DNA of 64,000 nt, taken from assembly GCF_904848585.1 (NCBI RefSeq), contig NZ_CAJHCR010000003.1, forward strand, positions 310,001 to 374,000, written 5' to 3'. Shown piece after piece: positions 18,522 through 26,897 of this stretch. Origin of the DNA: Paraburkholderia kirstenboschensis (lineage in GTDB: Bacteria > Pseudomonadota > Gammaproteobacteria > Burkholderiales > Burkholderiaceae). The position numbers were made by a program, and so were the translations under genes. The notes beneath the pieces were generated by a model. That model ran no database searches. It was not told the DNA's origin and saw only the letters and a list, made by a program, of their open reading frames with translations. Each line of letters starts with the position of its first letter. Positions within the stretch are counted from its first letter, which is position 1.

Positions 18522-20405
18522 ATGCAACGTTCGATTGCCACCGTGTCGATCAGCGGTACCCTCGTAGAGAAGCTGACCGCGATCCAGGCGGCCGGCTTCG
18601 AGGGCGTCGAGATCTTCGAGAACGACCTGCTCTATTTCGACGGGTCTCCCGCCGACGTGCGGCGTATCGCCGAAGATCTCGGTCTGAAAATCATGCTGTT
18701 TCAGCCATTCCGCGATTTCGACGGCGTGAGCGCCGAGCGTCTCGCGCGCAATCTGGACCGCGCGAAACGCAAATTCGACGTGATGCATGAACTCGGCACC
18801 GACCGCATTCTGGTATGCAGCAACGTGTCGCCGGACACCATCTGCGACGATGCGCTAATGACCGACCAGCTCGGCGCGCTCGCGGAAGCTGCGGAGGCGG
18901 CGGGCGTTATCGCCGGTTATGAAGCGCTCGCGTGGGGTCGGCACGTCAAGACGTATCGGCACGCCTGGAAGCTCGTGAACGCGGTGAATCACCGCAATCT
19001 CGGACTCGTGCTCGACAGCTTTCACACGTTGTCGCTCAACGATACGGTGGACGCGATCGCCGAAATTCCGGGCGAGCGCATCGCGTTCGTGCAGATTGCG
19101 GACGCGCCCAAGCTCGCCATGGACGTGCTGGAATGGAGCCGCCATTACCGCTGCTTTCCGGGCCAGGGCGATTTCGACGTCGCCAGCTTCACCGCGCAAG
19201 TCGTGAAGACGGGCTACAAGGGCCCGCTTTCGCTGGAGATTTTCAACGACGGCTTTCGCGCCGCGCCCACCAGCATCACGGCCGCGGACGGCCATCGCTC
19301 GCTGCTGTTTCTCGAGGAACAGACGCGTGCGTTGCTGCAAGCCGCGCGGCAGCCGGTCGGCGAGTTGTACGAATCGCCCGCGGCTCCCGCGCACGTCGGC
19401 TATCAGTTCCTGGAATTCGCAGTTGACGACACCACGCGCGCGCATCTCGCCGACTGGCTCGGCAAGCTGCGCTTTCGCCAGGCAGGCCAGCATCGTTCGA
19501 AAGATGTGACGCTGTATCAGCACGGTGCCGCTTCGATCGTGCTGAACGCCGAACCGGATTCGTTCGCCAATGCGTTCTTCCAGCAGCACGGCTTGTCGTT
19601 GTGCGCGTCGGCGTTTCGTGTGAATGACGCGAATCAGGCTTTCGAGCGCGCCGCCGGCTTCGGCTATGCGCCGTTCTCCGGCCAGATCGGCCCCAACGAA
19701 CGCGTGCTTCCCGCCGTGCAGGCGCCAGACGGCAGCCTGAATTATTTCGTCGACGAAACGCCCGATCAGCCCACGCTGTTCGAAGCCGACTTCGTTCTCA
19801 CGGACGTCAACGGCCCGACAGAAGTGGGGCCGCTGACACGCATCGATCACGTGTGCCTCGCCGTGCCGGCGACTTCGCTCGATACATGGGTGTTGTTCCT
19901 GCGCACCGCCTTTGGCTTTCAAGCGGAGCCGGGCGTGCTCGTGCCCGATCCTTATGGCCTTGTGCGCAGCCGCGCGCTGCGCAGCCGCGACGGCTCGGTC
20001 CGCGTGGTGCTGAACGCTTCAGTCGATCACCATACGGCGGTGGCCGAGGCGCTGCATACTTATCACGGCTCGGGTTTGAATCACGTTGCGTTCAGCACGA
20101 GCGACATCTTCAGCGCGATTCCGGAATTCGTCGCCGATGGCTTGCCAGTGCTGCGCATCCCGCGTAATTACTACGACGATCTCGCCGCCCGCTACGCGCT
20201 GCCGGACGACATGCTGGAGGCGCTGCGCGAGCACAATATCCTCTATGACCGCGATGAACGCGGGGGCGAATTTTTCCACGCTTACACGGAACAACTCGAT
20301 CAGCGCTTCTTCATGGAGATCGTCGAGCGGCGCGGCGGTTACGACGGCTACGGCGCGGGCAACGCGGCGGTGCGGCTCGCCGCGCAAGCGCAGCGGCGCA
20401 AATAG
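18522..20405 (+). CDS. quiC: 3-dehydroshikimate dehydratase fused to HPPD-like VOC domain
   Basis: Converts 3-dehydroshikimate to protocatechuate, the exit of quinate/shikimate catabolism into the beta-ketoadipate pathway. In 627 residues there is an N-terminal xylose-isomerase-like TIM barrel (about 1-280; FEGVEIFENDLLYFDGSPADV, LGLVLDSFHTLS, FVQIADAPKL, PLSLEIFND) and a C-terminal pair of VOC modules (about 295-620; IDHVCLAVPATSLDTWVLF, GLNHVAFSTSDIF, FFMEIVERRGGYDGYG) like 4-hydroxyphenylpyruvate dioxygenase. This is the QuiC1 architecture. The ATG at 18522 follows GCAGGAG; an upstream GTG at 18456 is less likely. Whether the VOC half is catalytic is unknown. Confidence 0.9.
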   Translation: MQRSIATVSISGTLVEKLTAIQAAGFEGVEIFENDLLYFDGSPADVRRIAEDLGLKIMLFQPFRDFDGVSAERLARNLDRAKRKFDVMHELGTDRILVCSNVSPDTICDDALMTDQLGALAEAAEAAGVIAGYEALAWGRHVKTYRHAWKLVNAVNHRNLGLVLDSFHTLSLNDTVDAIAEIPGERIAFVQIADAPKLAMDVLEWSRHYRCFPGQGDFDVASFTAQVVKTGYKGPLSLEIFNDGFRAAPTSITAADGHRSLLFLEEQTRALLQAARQPVGELYESPAAPAHVGYQFLEFAVDDTTRAHLADWLGKLRFRQAGQHRSKDVTLYQHGAASIVLNAEPDSFANAFFQQHGLSLCASAFRVNDANQAFERAAGFGYAPFSGQIGPNERVLPAVQAPDGSLNYFVDETPDQPTLFEADFVLTDVNGPTEVGPLTRIDHVCLAVPATSLDTWVLFLRTAFGFQAEPGVLVPDPYGLVRSRALRSRDGSVRVVLNASVDHHTAVAEALHTYHGSGLNHVAFSTSDIFSAIPEFVADGLPVLRIPRNYYDDLAARYALPDDMLEALREHNILYDRDERGGEFFHAYTEQLDQRFFMEIVERRGGYDGYGAGNAAVRLAAQAQRRK

Positions 20406-20727
20406 GCGGCACTCGCTGGCGTGTTGCGCGGACCTCGAACCCGAATCGGGGAACGTCGCGTCGCATCTACTGCAATGCGGATTGTGGCGGCGCTGGCACG
20501 CGTCGTGCGGCATCCTCCGGGAGGGCGCCATCGCCCCGATATAATGGCGCCTTGAGTCACGGTCCGCGCCGCGCGGCCGCGTCGACACTTGGGTCGGGCG
20601 GTTCAAGCGGGTTCACGCGGGTTCAAGCGGGTCGGCTGGGCCGGCGGCTACGCCAGAGCAGCGCGCTCGCGACGCCTTTAGCCCGAACCCGCGCCCACCG
20701 CCGGCCGAATGAAACGCCAGGAGAGAT
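20406..20727. other. Intergenic region with short tandem repeat
   Basis: This 322-bp gap between quiC and the lipoprotein gene has no credible gene. It contains three 10-bp units, GTTCAAGCGG, GTTCACGCGG and GTTCAAGCGG, at 20601-20630, and an isolated TATAAT at 20540-20545 without a recognisable -35. Confidence 0.5.
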
Positions 20728-21060
20728 ATGAAGAAGTTTGCCGTAGTCCTTTCAGTTCCCCTGCTTCTCAGCGCTTGCGCCTACTTTCAGAAGAACCCGG
20801 ATGCCGGCGAGCCGGTCACGGACACCAATACGCAGCGCTCGGTCAACGATGTCGTCGCCTGCCTGACGCAATTGGCTTCGAACCATAATGCCGCGTTCAA
20901 ATCCACGTCGATCCCGCAAGGCCAGATGCTGGACTTCGGCGATTCGAACATCATCAAGGTGCGCAGCGACAACGGAGCGACCACTTACCGTTTCTATGCG
21001 GGCAAGCGCCACGTGAACAATCTGTGGATCGAAACGGCGGGGAAAACCTGCGCGCCGTAA
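20728..21060 (+). CDS. Small putative lipoprotein
   Basis: A 110-residue protein with a lipoprotein signal (MKKFAVVLSVPLLLSAC; lipidated Cys17), preceded by GGAGAG. The mature part has a conserved-looking NDVVACLTQLASNH segment, a beta-rich C-terminal half (SNIIKVRSDNGATTYRFYAGKRH) and Cys46/Cys108 that could form a disulfide. Probably outer-membrane anchored. I do not recognise a named family. Confidence 0.8.
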   Translation: MKKFAVVLSVPLLLSACAYFQKNPDAGEPVTDTNTQRSVNDVVACLTQLASNHNAAFKSTSIPQGQMLDFGDSNIIKVRSDNGATTYRFYAGKRHVNNLWIETAGKTCAP

Positions 21061-21224
21061 GCCGAGGCTGCGCGCGGTCGGCCGAAAAGCGCCGCCGTTA
21101 AGCGTTGGTAAGGTGCGCCGGTGCCATCTTCGTGTCACGGTGTTACAGGACAATGGGTCTTAAGAATCGTTTAAGACTTCGTCCGCATGATGCCTCGGAC
21201 ACTACCCCGCGCGAGGTGCGCACC

Positions 21225-21482
21225 ATGAACCAGCCCGAACCGAATACTAACGACACGCCCGCGCCAAGGCGTCCGACCATCCTGCGGCGTCTGCTGAGCC
21301 ATCACGAACTGGCGACGTTGCTGCTTCTGCTGCACGCGCCTATCGACGCGTCGGCCAAACCCGAGATTCCGCAACTGCACGAAGCCGGCCTGATCGAAAC
21401 GATCTCGAACGAAGCGGGCGGCTCGCGCATCCGCCTCACGCCCGAAGGTAACGCCGTGCTACGCGGGCTGGGCGTCAAGTAG
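21225..21482 (+). CDS. Small hypothetical protein with winged-helix-like sequence
   Basis: An 85-residue protein starting at an ATG preceded by GAGGTG. The sequence HHELATLLLLLHAPIDASAKPEIPQLHEAGLIETI followed by GSRIRLTPEGNAVLRGLGVK resembles the helix-helix-wing of MarR/PadR-type DNA-binding domains, including the terminal L-T-P-E-G. It is too short for a dimerisation domain. The gene is monocistronic and convergent with the GIY-YIG-like gene. Confidence 0.7.
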   Translation: MNQPEPNTNDTPAPRRPTILRRLLSHHELATLLLLLHAPIDASAKPEIPQLHEAGLIETISNEAGGSRIRLTPEGNAVLRGLGVK

Positions 21483-21490
21483 CGCACGCT

Positions 21491-21820
21491 TTACGCCTGC
21501 CATACGCCGTACCCTGCTTCGCGTAATCCAATCGCCAGTTCCACTTCCATTTCCTGTGCGCCGCGATACGGCATGGGATTGAACACTTCATACAACTCGG
21601 GCACGAGTCGCAGGCCATAGTCGCGCACATAGCGATTTGCCTGAATGCCGGCTTTATGCCGGTCGAAGCGCAGATCGGGATCGAGCCCGGTCATCCCCAC
21701 ATACACGCACGGCTTGTCGAACCGGTAATCCGGATTCGCGCGGCGAAAGCGCGCCTCGTTCCAGACCTTGTCGTCGAGTGCGACGACGTACACATAGTAA
21801 TGATGCTTACGGCGAACCAT
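21491..21820 (-). CDS. GIY-YIG-like domain protein
   Basis: A 109-residue protein from the ATG MVRRKHHYYVYVVAL. YYVYVV and CVYVGMTG correspond to the two beta-strand motifs of the GIY-YIG fold. Arg follows in LDPDLRFDRHKAG, and Glu in AQEMEVELAIGLREAG could be the metal ligand, so nuclease activity is possible. It begins 10 bp after the stop of the PAS-AraC gene and is probably co-transcribed with it. No helicase or methyltransferase partner is present. Confidence 0.7.
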   Translation of the reverse strand: MVRRKHHYYVYVVALDDKVWNEARFRRANPDYRFDKPCVYVGMTGLDPDLRFDRHKAGIQANRYVRDYGLRLVPELYEVFNPMPYRGAQEMEVELAIGLREAGYGVWQA

Positions 21821-21830
21821 ATGCCGACGC

Positions 21831-22598
21831 TCAACTCCGCGAAGTGCCGTGCAGCAGCATCCGGTATTCGGTCGGCGTAACGCCGACGGTAGCCTTGAAC
21901 TGACGCGTGAAGGCGCTGTGGTCCGTGTAGCCGCATAGCGCGGCAACATCGGTGACCTTGTCGTGCGAGACCAGCAGTGCCGTGGCGGCGTCAAGCCGTG
22001 TCTTGAGCAAAACCTGGCGCGGAGTCAGATGAAACACCTTGTGAAAATAGCGCTCCAACTGCGCGACGGACATGTCCGCCATCACCGCCAACTGCTTGAG
22101 ATTCAACGGCTGCACATAGTTTTCCTGGATGAACTGCACCACCGCGGCGAGCCTGCTATACGCCGGATGGCTGCTTTCGTCCGCTCTGAGATCGCGTGAA
22201 ATGCCGGCAAGCCCGACGATCACGCCCGCGGCGTCGCGCAACGGCTGCTTGGTGGTCAGACACCAGCCCGGCTGACGGCCTGGATAAAGATGTAGTTCCA
22301 GCTGATCGATCATCTGATTGCCGACATGAATCACTCCCTCGTCCTGCGCCGTGTAGATGCGGCCGAAGCGGCGTGGGAATACATCCTCCGCGGTCTTGCC
22401 CAACAACGCGGCCTTCTCCTTGAAACCGCAACGCGAGGCCAGCGTGCGGTTGACCAGCGCATAGCGCGCGTCAGCGTCTTTGACAAAGAAAACGACGTCG
22501 GGCAGCGCGTCGAACACGGGCTCCAACTGCCTGAAGTGCGACAGCATGCCGGACAACGTTGCTTCGTCAGGTGAAAACTGATGAGCCAGCGTGTTCAT
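21831..22598 (-). CDS. AraC-family regulator with N-terminal PAS domain
   Basis: A 255-residue regulator with an N-terminal PAS/PAC module (about 25-135: LEPVFDALPDVVFFVKDADARYALVN, GRQPGWCLTTKQPLRDAAG) and a C-terminal AraC double HTH (about 155-250: LKQLAVMADMSVAQLERYFHKVFHLTPRQVL, VTDVAALCGYTDHSAFTRQFKATVGVTPTEYR). It lies immediately downstream of the D-hydroxyproline dehydrogenase genes on the same strand and is the likely activator of 4-hydroxyproline catabolism, in the role of the AraC-type LhpR (inference from position). Its promoter carries 22-bp-spaced direct repeats. Confidence 0.87.
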   Translation of the reverse strand: MNTLAHQFSPDEATLSGMLSHFRQLEPVFDALPDVVFFVKDADARYALVNRTLASRCGFKEKAALLGKTAEDVFPRRFGRIYTAQDEGVIHVGNQMIDQLELHLYPGRQPGWCLTTKQPLRDAAGVIVGLAGISRDLRADESSHPAYSRLAAVVQFIQENYVQPLNLKQLAVMADMSVAQLERYFHKVFHLTPRQVLLKTRLDAATALLVSHDKVTDVAALCGYTDHSAFTRQFKATVGVTPTEYRMLLHGTSRS

Positions 22599-22671
22599 CG
22601 TGCGGGTCCCGTGGGTCCGAGCCGTTTATGAGAGCACAGGCGTAAGCGCTGCATGCCGGGCGGTTGGCTTG

Positions 22672-22703
22672 CGGTCGATTCGCGGTGCATGCGCGGTCGA
22701 TTA
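22672..22703 (-). promoter_or_regulatory. Direct repeats 22 bp apart over the promoter of the PAS-AraC gene
   Basis: GCGGTCGATT occurs at 22672-22681 and 22694-22703 (AATCGACCGC on the transcribed strand). The spacing of 22 bp is two helical turns, the usual pitch of AraC-family half-sites. The downstream copy overlaps a TATAAT (22701-22706, minus strand) with TTGTCG 15 bp or TATTGT 17 bp upstream, so autorepression is plausible. Confidence 0.55.
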
Positions 22704-22756
22704 TAAAGCGGCACGTTGGCCGACAATATCCGCTTGCCGGCGACGCGCGGTGCGAG

Positions 22757-24037
22757 TCATTCCACCTGCGGCGGCTGCGCGCCCGCCGCGATCAGCGTAC
22801 CGACTTGCGCGGGACTAAAGGGCGGCCGCGGCGTCGCCGACGGCCAGCCGAAGTACACGCTCGCGGCGAGCCCGCATATCTTTCCCTGGCACGCGCCCAT
22901 CCCGCAGCGGGTATGCAGCTTCGCGTCGCGCCAATTGTGGAACACACGCACTTCTCCGACACTCACGTCCTCGCAGCGGCACAGCAGCGTGTCGTCGGCG
23001 GGCGGCGTCCGAGCGGGCGGCTGCAATGCAAAGGCGGTTTCGATGCGCGCCGCAAAGCGGCGCCACCGCTCGCGCTGCACGTGCAGTGCGCTGCGATCCG
23101 GCGTCGCGCCGCTCGCGGTCAGACCCGCGAGTTCGCCTTCGACTGCCGCCAGTTCCGCGCCGCCAACGCCGGTGCATTCGCCGGCCGCGAGCACGCCGTC
23201 GACCGACGTGCGCTGCGCGGCATCGACGACAATGCCGCCCGCTTCATCGATTGCACAACCGAGCGCCTGAGCAAGCGTGACATTCGGCGCCAGTCCATAG
23301 CCGCACGCGATGCGTTCGCAATCGAGCGTCGCGCTGCTACGTCCGCGCCGGATCGTCACCTGTTGGACGCGGCCCTCCCCGTGCGCCGCCTCCACCATGC
23401 TGCCGGTCCAGTAAGGCACGCCGGCAAAGCCGCGCGACATGCTCAAGGCTTGCCGCAGCTTGGCGGGTTCGCGTATCAGCGACGCGCCAAAGCGCAGCAC
23501 ATCGACGCTGGACGCCTGCTCGACAACCGCGAGCACCCGTGCGCCCGCCGCGCGCGCCGTGGCTAACGCCGCGATCAGCAGCGGGCCGCTGCCGGCGATC
23601 ACGACGCGCTCGCTGCGCACCGGCATGCCGCCTTTGATCAGCGCTTGCAGCGCACCTGCGCCGGTCACGCCGGGCAAGGTCCAGCCCTCGAATGGCAGCA
23701 AGCGCTCGCGCGCACCGGTCGCGAGAATCAGGCGCCCGTATGTCAGACACAGACCGCCCTGTTCCGCCGACTCGACCAGCAGCCCGCGCGGCGGGAGCGG
23801 CGCGACGACGCGCGTCGATGGGAAATGCATGACGTTGCTGCGGCGACTGAGATCGGCGAGCAGATTTTGCAGCGGCGCATGCTGCGAATGGCCCGGACCT
23901 TGACGCCAGATCTGGCCGCCGGCGCGCGGGTTGTCGTCGAGCAACGCGACACTCGCTCCTTCGCGCGCCGATGCAAGCGCCGCGTGGAGACCGGCCGGAC
24001 CGGCGCCGATCACGATGACGTCGAAATGCTGGGTCAC
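22757..24037 (-). CDS. D-hydroxyproline dehydrogenase, FAD/NAD-binding subunit (HcnB-like)
   Basis: Pyridine-nucleotide-disulfide-type flavoprotein of 426 residues with a GTG start. It has FAD motif VIVIGAGPAGLHAALASAREG, a second dinucleotide motif VVIAGSGPLLIAALATARAAG, and a C-terminal BFD-like [2Fe-2S] segment with four cysteines (LLCRCEDVSVGEV, then TRCGMGACQGKICG). This is the alpha subunit type of hydrogen-cyanide-synthase-like or opine/hydroxyproline dehydrogenases. It follows the small 2Fe-2S gene by 13 bp, and with it and the DAO-type gene probably forms a heterotrimer oxidising cis-4-hydroxy-D-proline. Confidence 0.85.
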   Translation of the reverse strand: MTQHFDVIVIGAGPAGLHAALASAREGASVALLDDNPRAGGQIWRQGPGHSQHAPLQNLLADLSRRSNVMHFPSTRVVAPLPPRGLLVESAEQGGLCLTYGRLILATGARERLLPFEGWTLPGVTGAGALQALIKGGMPVRSERVVIAGSGPLLIAALATARAAGARVLAVVEQASSVDVLRFGASLIREPAKLRQALSMSRGFAGVPYWTGSMVEAAHGEGRVQQVTIRRGRSSATLDCERIACGYGLAPNVTLAQALGCAIDEAGGIVVDAAQRTSVDGVLAAGECTGVGGAELAAVEGELAGLTASGATPDRSALHVQRERWRRFAARIETAFALQPPARTPPADDTLLCRCEDVSVGEVRVFHNWRDAKLHTRCGMGACQGKICGLAASVYFGWPSATPRPPFSPAQVGTLIAAGAQPPQVE

Positions 24038-24050
24038 GATGCGTCAGCCT

Positions 24051-24344
24051 TTACGTTGTGCTCGCCGAGTCATCGAGCGCCCTCGTCTGCGTGCGCACGG
24101 TCTGACCGTCGCGGCACAACGTCTGACATGCGAGCGCATGCGCGCGGCCGTCTATCGTCACGCGGCATTCCTGGCAGACGCCCATGCCGCAGAACGCGGC
24201 TCGCGGCTCGCCGCCTACGGACACGCGCGTTCCGCTTTTCGCACCGGCGAGGACGAGCGCCGCAGCCACCGTGGTGCCGGCGTCCACCTCGATAGCGACG
24301 CCGTCGATATTCAAGCGAATGCGCGTCTCGCCGCCGTCAGTCAT
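24051..24344 (-). CDS. D-hydroxyproline dehydrogenase, [2Fe-2S] subunit (HcnA-like)
   Basis: A 97-residue ferredoxin-like subunit carrying electrons between the two flavoprotein subunits. The plant-type motif is CGMGVCQEC with a distant ACQTLC. The ATG overlaps the 3' end of the DAO-type gene by 8 nt, so it is translationally coupled. A GTG 12 nt upstream is possible but would deepen the overlap. Confidence 0.85.
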   Translation of the reverse strand: MTDGGETRIRLNIDGVAIEVDAGTTVAAALVLAGAKSGTRVSVGGEPRAAFCGMGVCQECRVTIDGRAHALACQTLCRDGQTVRTQTRALDDSASTT

Positions 24345-25470
24345 GCGCCACCTCATGCACGAAAACGAAACGGCTCGGCAGATACGGCTCGACCGGAATG
24401 GCCGGCGCGTTTCCGACGATTTGCGCCCCGAGCAACTTCGCAGTCGCCAGCGAAGTCGTCACGCCCAGACCTTCGTGACCGACGGCGAGCCACACGCCAG
24501 GCGCGTGCTTGCCGGCGGGACCGATCAGCGGCAGCCCATCCGGCGATGCCGCGCGAAAGCCGGTCCATGCGCGAATGCCGTTCAGTTGCGGCAGCATCGG
24601 CAGATAGTGCGCGGCACGTTGCAGCATTTGCGCGAGCACCGGCATCTCGACCGCCGGGTCGGTCGTGTGAAACTGACGGGACGAGCCGATCAGCACTTGC
24701 CCCGTAGGCCGCGGTTGCGCATTGAACGCGACGGACGTGCCGGTCGCATGATGCGCGCTCTTGATATACCCGAGTTCCAGCAACTGATGATGGATCAGTT
24801 CGGGATAGCGGTCGGTGATCAACAGGTGGCCTTTCTTCGGTTGCAGCGGCAGCCCCGGTATCAACTCCTGAGCGCCGAGGCCGTTCGCAACGATCACGTG
24901 CGCCGCGCTGCGCCGCTCGCCGTTCGCAAGGATCACGCCGGCAGCATCGACCGAAATAACCCGCGCGCCGAGCCGCACGCTGATACTCGCGGACGCCGGC
25001 GATTGCGTCAGCAGCCACTGCGCCGCGGTCGGCGCGTAGACAATGCAGTCGTGCTCGATACGCAAGCCCCCGACGAGCGACGAAGCAACCGCCGGTTCAC
25101 ACGCACGCAATGCGCTCGCGTCGAGCAGTTCCGCCGAAACGCCTTGCGCTTCGTAGGCGGCGTGCATTGCGCGGGCGGCCTGGAACTCTTCTTCGTCGGC
25201 GGCGAGCCAGAGCGTGCCGCAGCGCGCGAACGCATCGCGCGCACGCAACTGCGGCGCGAGGTGCAGCCACAGTTCGCGCGAGTAGCGCGACAGCGCGAAC
25301 TCAGCAGGCGAGTCGTTCATCACGACGATATGGCCCATGCCCGCAGCCGTCGCGCCACCGCCGATGCCTTGCGCGTCGAGCACCTCGACCCGCATGCCGA
25401 GCGCGGCGAGTTCGGCCGCGCACGCCGCGCCCACAATGCCGGCGCCGACGATCAACGCGTCCGCCGTCAT
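24337..25470 (-). CDS. D-hydroxyproline dehydrogenase, DAO-type FAD subunit
   Basis: D-amino-acid-oxidase-fold flavoprotein, 377 residues, probably the catalytic subunit that oxidises cis-4-hydroxy-D-proline to 1-pyrroline-4-hydroxy-2-carboxylate. The ATG opens with [24 protein letters not shown], then [17 protein letters not shown]. The C-terminal flavin contact is [18 protein letters not shown] with [17 protein letters not shown]. The ATG overlaps the epimerase stop in an ATGA, which fixes the start. Confidence 0.88.
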   Translation of the reverse strand: MTADALIVGAGIVGAACAAELAALGMRVEVLDAQGIGGGATAAGMGHIVVMNDSPAEFALSRYSRELWLHLAPQLRARDAFARCGTLWLAADEEEFQAARAMHAAYEAQGVSAELLDASALRACEPAVASSLVGGLRIEHDCIVYAPTAAQWLLTQSPASASISVRLGARVISVDAAGVILANGERRSAAHVIVANGLGAQELIPGLPLQPKKGHLLITDRYPELIHHQLLELGYIKSAHHATGTSVAFNAQPRPTGQVLIGSSRQFHTTDPAVEMPVLAQMLQRAAHYLPMLPQLNGIRAWTGFRAASPDGLPLIGPAGKHAPGVWLAVGHEGLGVTTSLATAKLLGAQIVGNAPAIPVEPYLPSRFVFVHEVAHD

Positions 25471-26519
25471 ACCGTGCGGATGCCCCACGCGAACGGATCG
25501 CGCTCGTCGAAGCAAAGCCGGCCTTCCGCCGTGATATGCGCGTGGCCGGTGATGGTGGGGATCACGGGTGCGCCGTCGGTTGAAATTGCTGGGGCGCCGT
25601 CGTGTGCAGAAAGCGCGGGCGCGCCGCCGCGGGTTGGAACAACTGGCACGCCGTCGTCGCCAGGATTCGCGGATGCGCCCTCGCCGGCATAGCGATAACT
25701 CGCCTCGAACACGCTGCCGATAATGCTCTCCTGCCGCCAGACAGCGCCTTCGGCGAGCTTGCCGTCTGCCGCGAGACACGCGACTTTCGCGCTCGTGCCC
25801 GTGCCGCACGGCGAGCGGTCGTACGCATTGCCCGGGCACAGTACGAAGCTGCGGCTGTCGATGCCGTCGCGCGAGCCAGGCCCGAAGAGTTCGATATGGT
25901 CGATCAGCGCACCGTCCGCGCCGGTGATGCGCTGCGCGATCAGCGCGTCCCGGATTGCTGCGCTGAAGGCGGTCAACTCAGGGATGCGCGCAGCTTCCAG
26001 CGAATGGCCATGCTCCGCGACGAGAAAGAACCAGTTGCCGCCCCAGCCGATGTCGCCCGTCAGGACGCCATGTCCCGGCACATCGACCTGAACCGCCTTG
26101 CGATAACGATAGGCGGGCACGTTGCGCACCGCGACGCTGCCGTCGTCATTGAGCGACGCTTCCACAACGCCGACCGGCGTCTCGATCCGATGGCGCCCGG
26201 GTCCGATTCGCCCCATATGCGCGAGCGAAACGACGAGGCCGATCGTGCCGTGACCGCACATGCCGAGATAGCCGACGTTGTTGAAGAAGATCACGCCGGC
26301 CGCGCATGAAGGGTCGTCGGGTTCGCACAGCAACGCGCCGACCACCACGTCCGAGCCGCGAGGCTCGGTGACAATGCCCGCGCGCCAGTCGTCGAAACGC
26401 GTGCGAAATACGTCGAGCCGTTGTGCCAGCGTTCCGCCGCCGAGTTCCGGGCCACCCGACACCACGAGGCGGGTCGGTTCACCGCCGGTGTGCGAGTCGA
26501 TGATATTGAGCGTTTTCAT
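25467..26519 (-). CDS. 4-hydroxyproline epimerase (proline racemase family) with inserted repeat
   Basis: Epimerises trans-4-hydroxy-L-proline to cis-4-hydroxy-D-proline, the first step of the pathway. Both catalytic cysteines are present, Cys88 in GMCGHGTIG and Cys238 in [10 protein letters not shown], and the N-terminus reads [19 protein letters not shown]. The 350 residues exceed the usual 310-335 because a low-complexity block of about 37 residues (282-318), with repeated DGAP/GGAP/VPT units, is inserted before the last strand ([13 protein letters not shown]). The active-site scaffold is otherwise intact. It is first in the minus-strand unit epimerase-DAO-2Fe2S-HcnB. Confidence 0.92.
   Translation of the reverse strand: MKTLNIIDSHTGGEPTRLVVSGGPELGGGTLAQRLDVFRTRFDDWRAGIVTEPRGSDVVVGALLCEPDDPSCAAGVIFFNNVGYLGMCGHGTIGLVVSLAHMGRIGPGRHRIETPVGVVEASLNDDGSVAVRNVPAYRYRKAVQVDVPGHGVLTGDIGWGGNWFFLVAEHGHSLEAARIPELTAFSAAIRDALIAQRITGADGALIDHIELFGPGSRDGIDSRSFVLCPGNAYDRSPCGTGTSAKVACLAADGKLAEGAVWRQESIIGSVFEASYRYAGEGASANPGDDGVPVVPTRGGAPALSAHDGAPAISTDGAPVIPTITGHAHITAEGRLCFDERDPFAWGIRTV
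25566..25676 (-). repeat. In-frame degenerate repeat block within the hydroxyproline epimerase
   Basis: The 111-bp segment encodes [18 protein letters not shown] followed by [19 protein letters not shown]. The repeated unit is about 10-13 codons centred on (D/G)GxPxxxT, and the first and last units are joined smoothly to the conserved fold, so the frame is kept. Confidence 0.75.
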
Positions 26520-26564
26520 GACGCACATGGTAGGAACGGCGAACGCGGCAGTCTTGGTGAGCCT

Positions 26565-26595
26565 GCGCGTGGATTGTGACGATTTCGGCATAACG
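26565..26595 (-). promoter_or_regulatory. Regulator-binding element facing the epimerase operon
   Basis: Read on the minus strand it is CGTTATGCCGAAATCGTCA, four variable bases, then CCACGCGC. The same 31-bp pattern occurs at 26796-26826 on the plus strand, with 26 of 31 positions identical. It ends 45 bp before the epimerase ATG. Confidence 0.65.
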
Positions 26596-26795
26596 CCTGT
26601 CGACCACAGCACGAAATATGCGCGAAAGCACGCCGCTTTAAAACGGCGACTCTGGCGCATCGGCGGCGCCGCGATCAGGGGCGCGGCTCGCTTGCCGCGC
26701 GTCCCCATGCTCACAGGTCCGCCTTAGCGCACGGGCTGCCGAACCCGCGGAAAACGTGCCGCCGATTAGCCTCCTCGCGCGCAAAATGAAACTTT

Positions 26796-26826
26796 CGTTG
26801 TGCCGAAATCGTCATTCGCCACGCGC
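26796..26826 (+). promoter_or_regulatory. Regulator-binding element facing the deaminase gene
   Basis: CGTTGTGCCGAAATCGTCA, four bases, then CCACGCGC, the mirror partner of the element at 26565-26595. It ends 71 bp before the GTG start. With TACACT (26859-26864) as -10 it would span about -75 to -45, a standard activator position. Confidence 0.65.
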
Positions 26827-26897
26827 GATTGACGCAAGACGTCAGCGTTTTCGCTGCTTACACTGCGCTTGAACTCATCACATTCAGGAGAGCAGTC

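Larger units (their letters stand above)
26520..26897. other. Divergent promoter region of the 4-hydroxyproline genes
   Basis: This 378-bp gap lies between the epimerase and the deaminase starts. No credible gene is in it. It contains two mirrored copies of a 31-bp element (26565-26595 and 26796-26826), and a TACACT hexamer at 26859-26864 as the best -10 towards the deaminase. No good -35 precedes it, as expected for an activator-dependent promoter. Confidence 0.6.

Noticed and set aside
20540..20545. TATAAT before the lipoprotein gene
   Set aside because: No recognisable -35 at 16-18 bp, and it lies almost 190 bp upstream of the gene, so not called as a promoter.
24184..25692. 502-codon frame across the hydroxyproline dehydrogenase genes
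   Set aside because: Antisense to three overlapping, translationally coupled genes with recognisable motifs.
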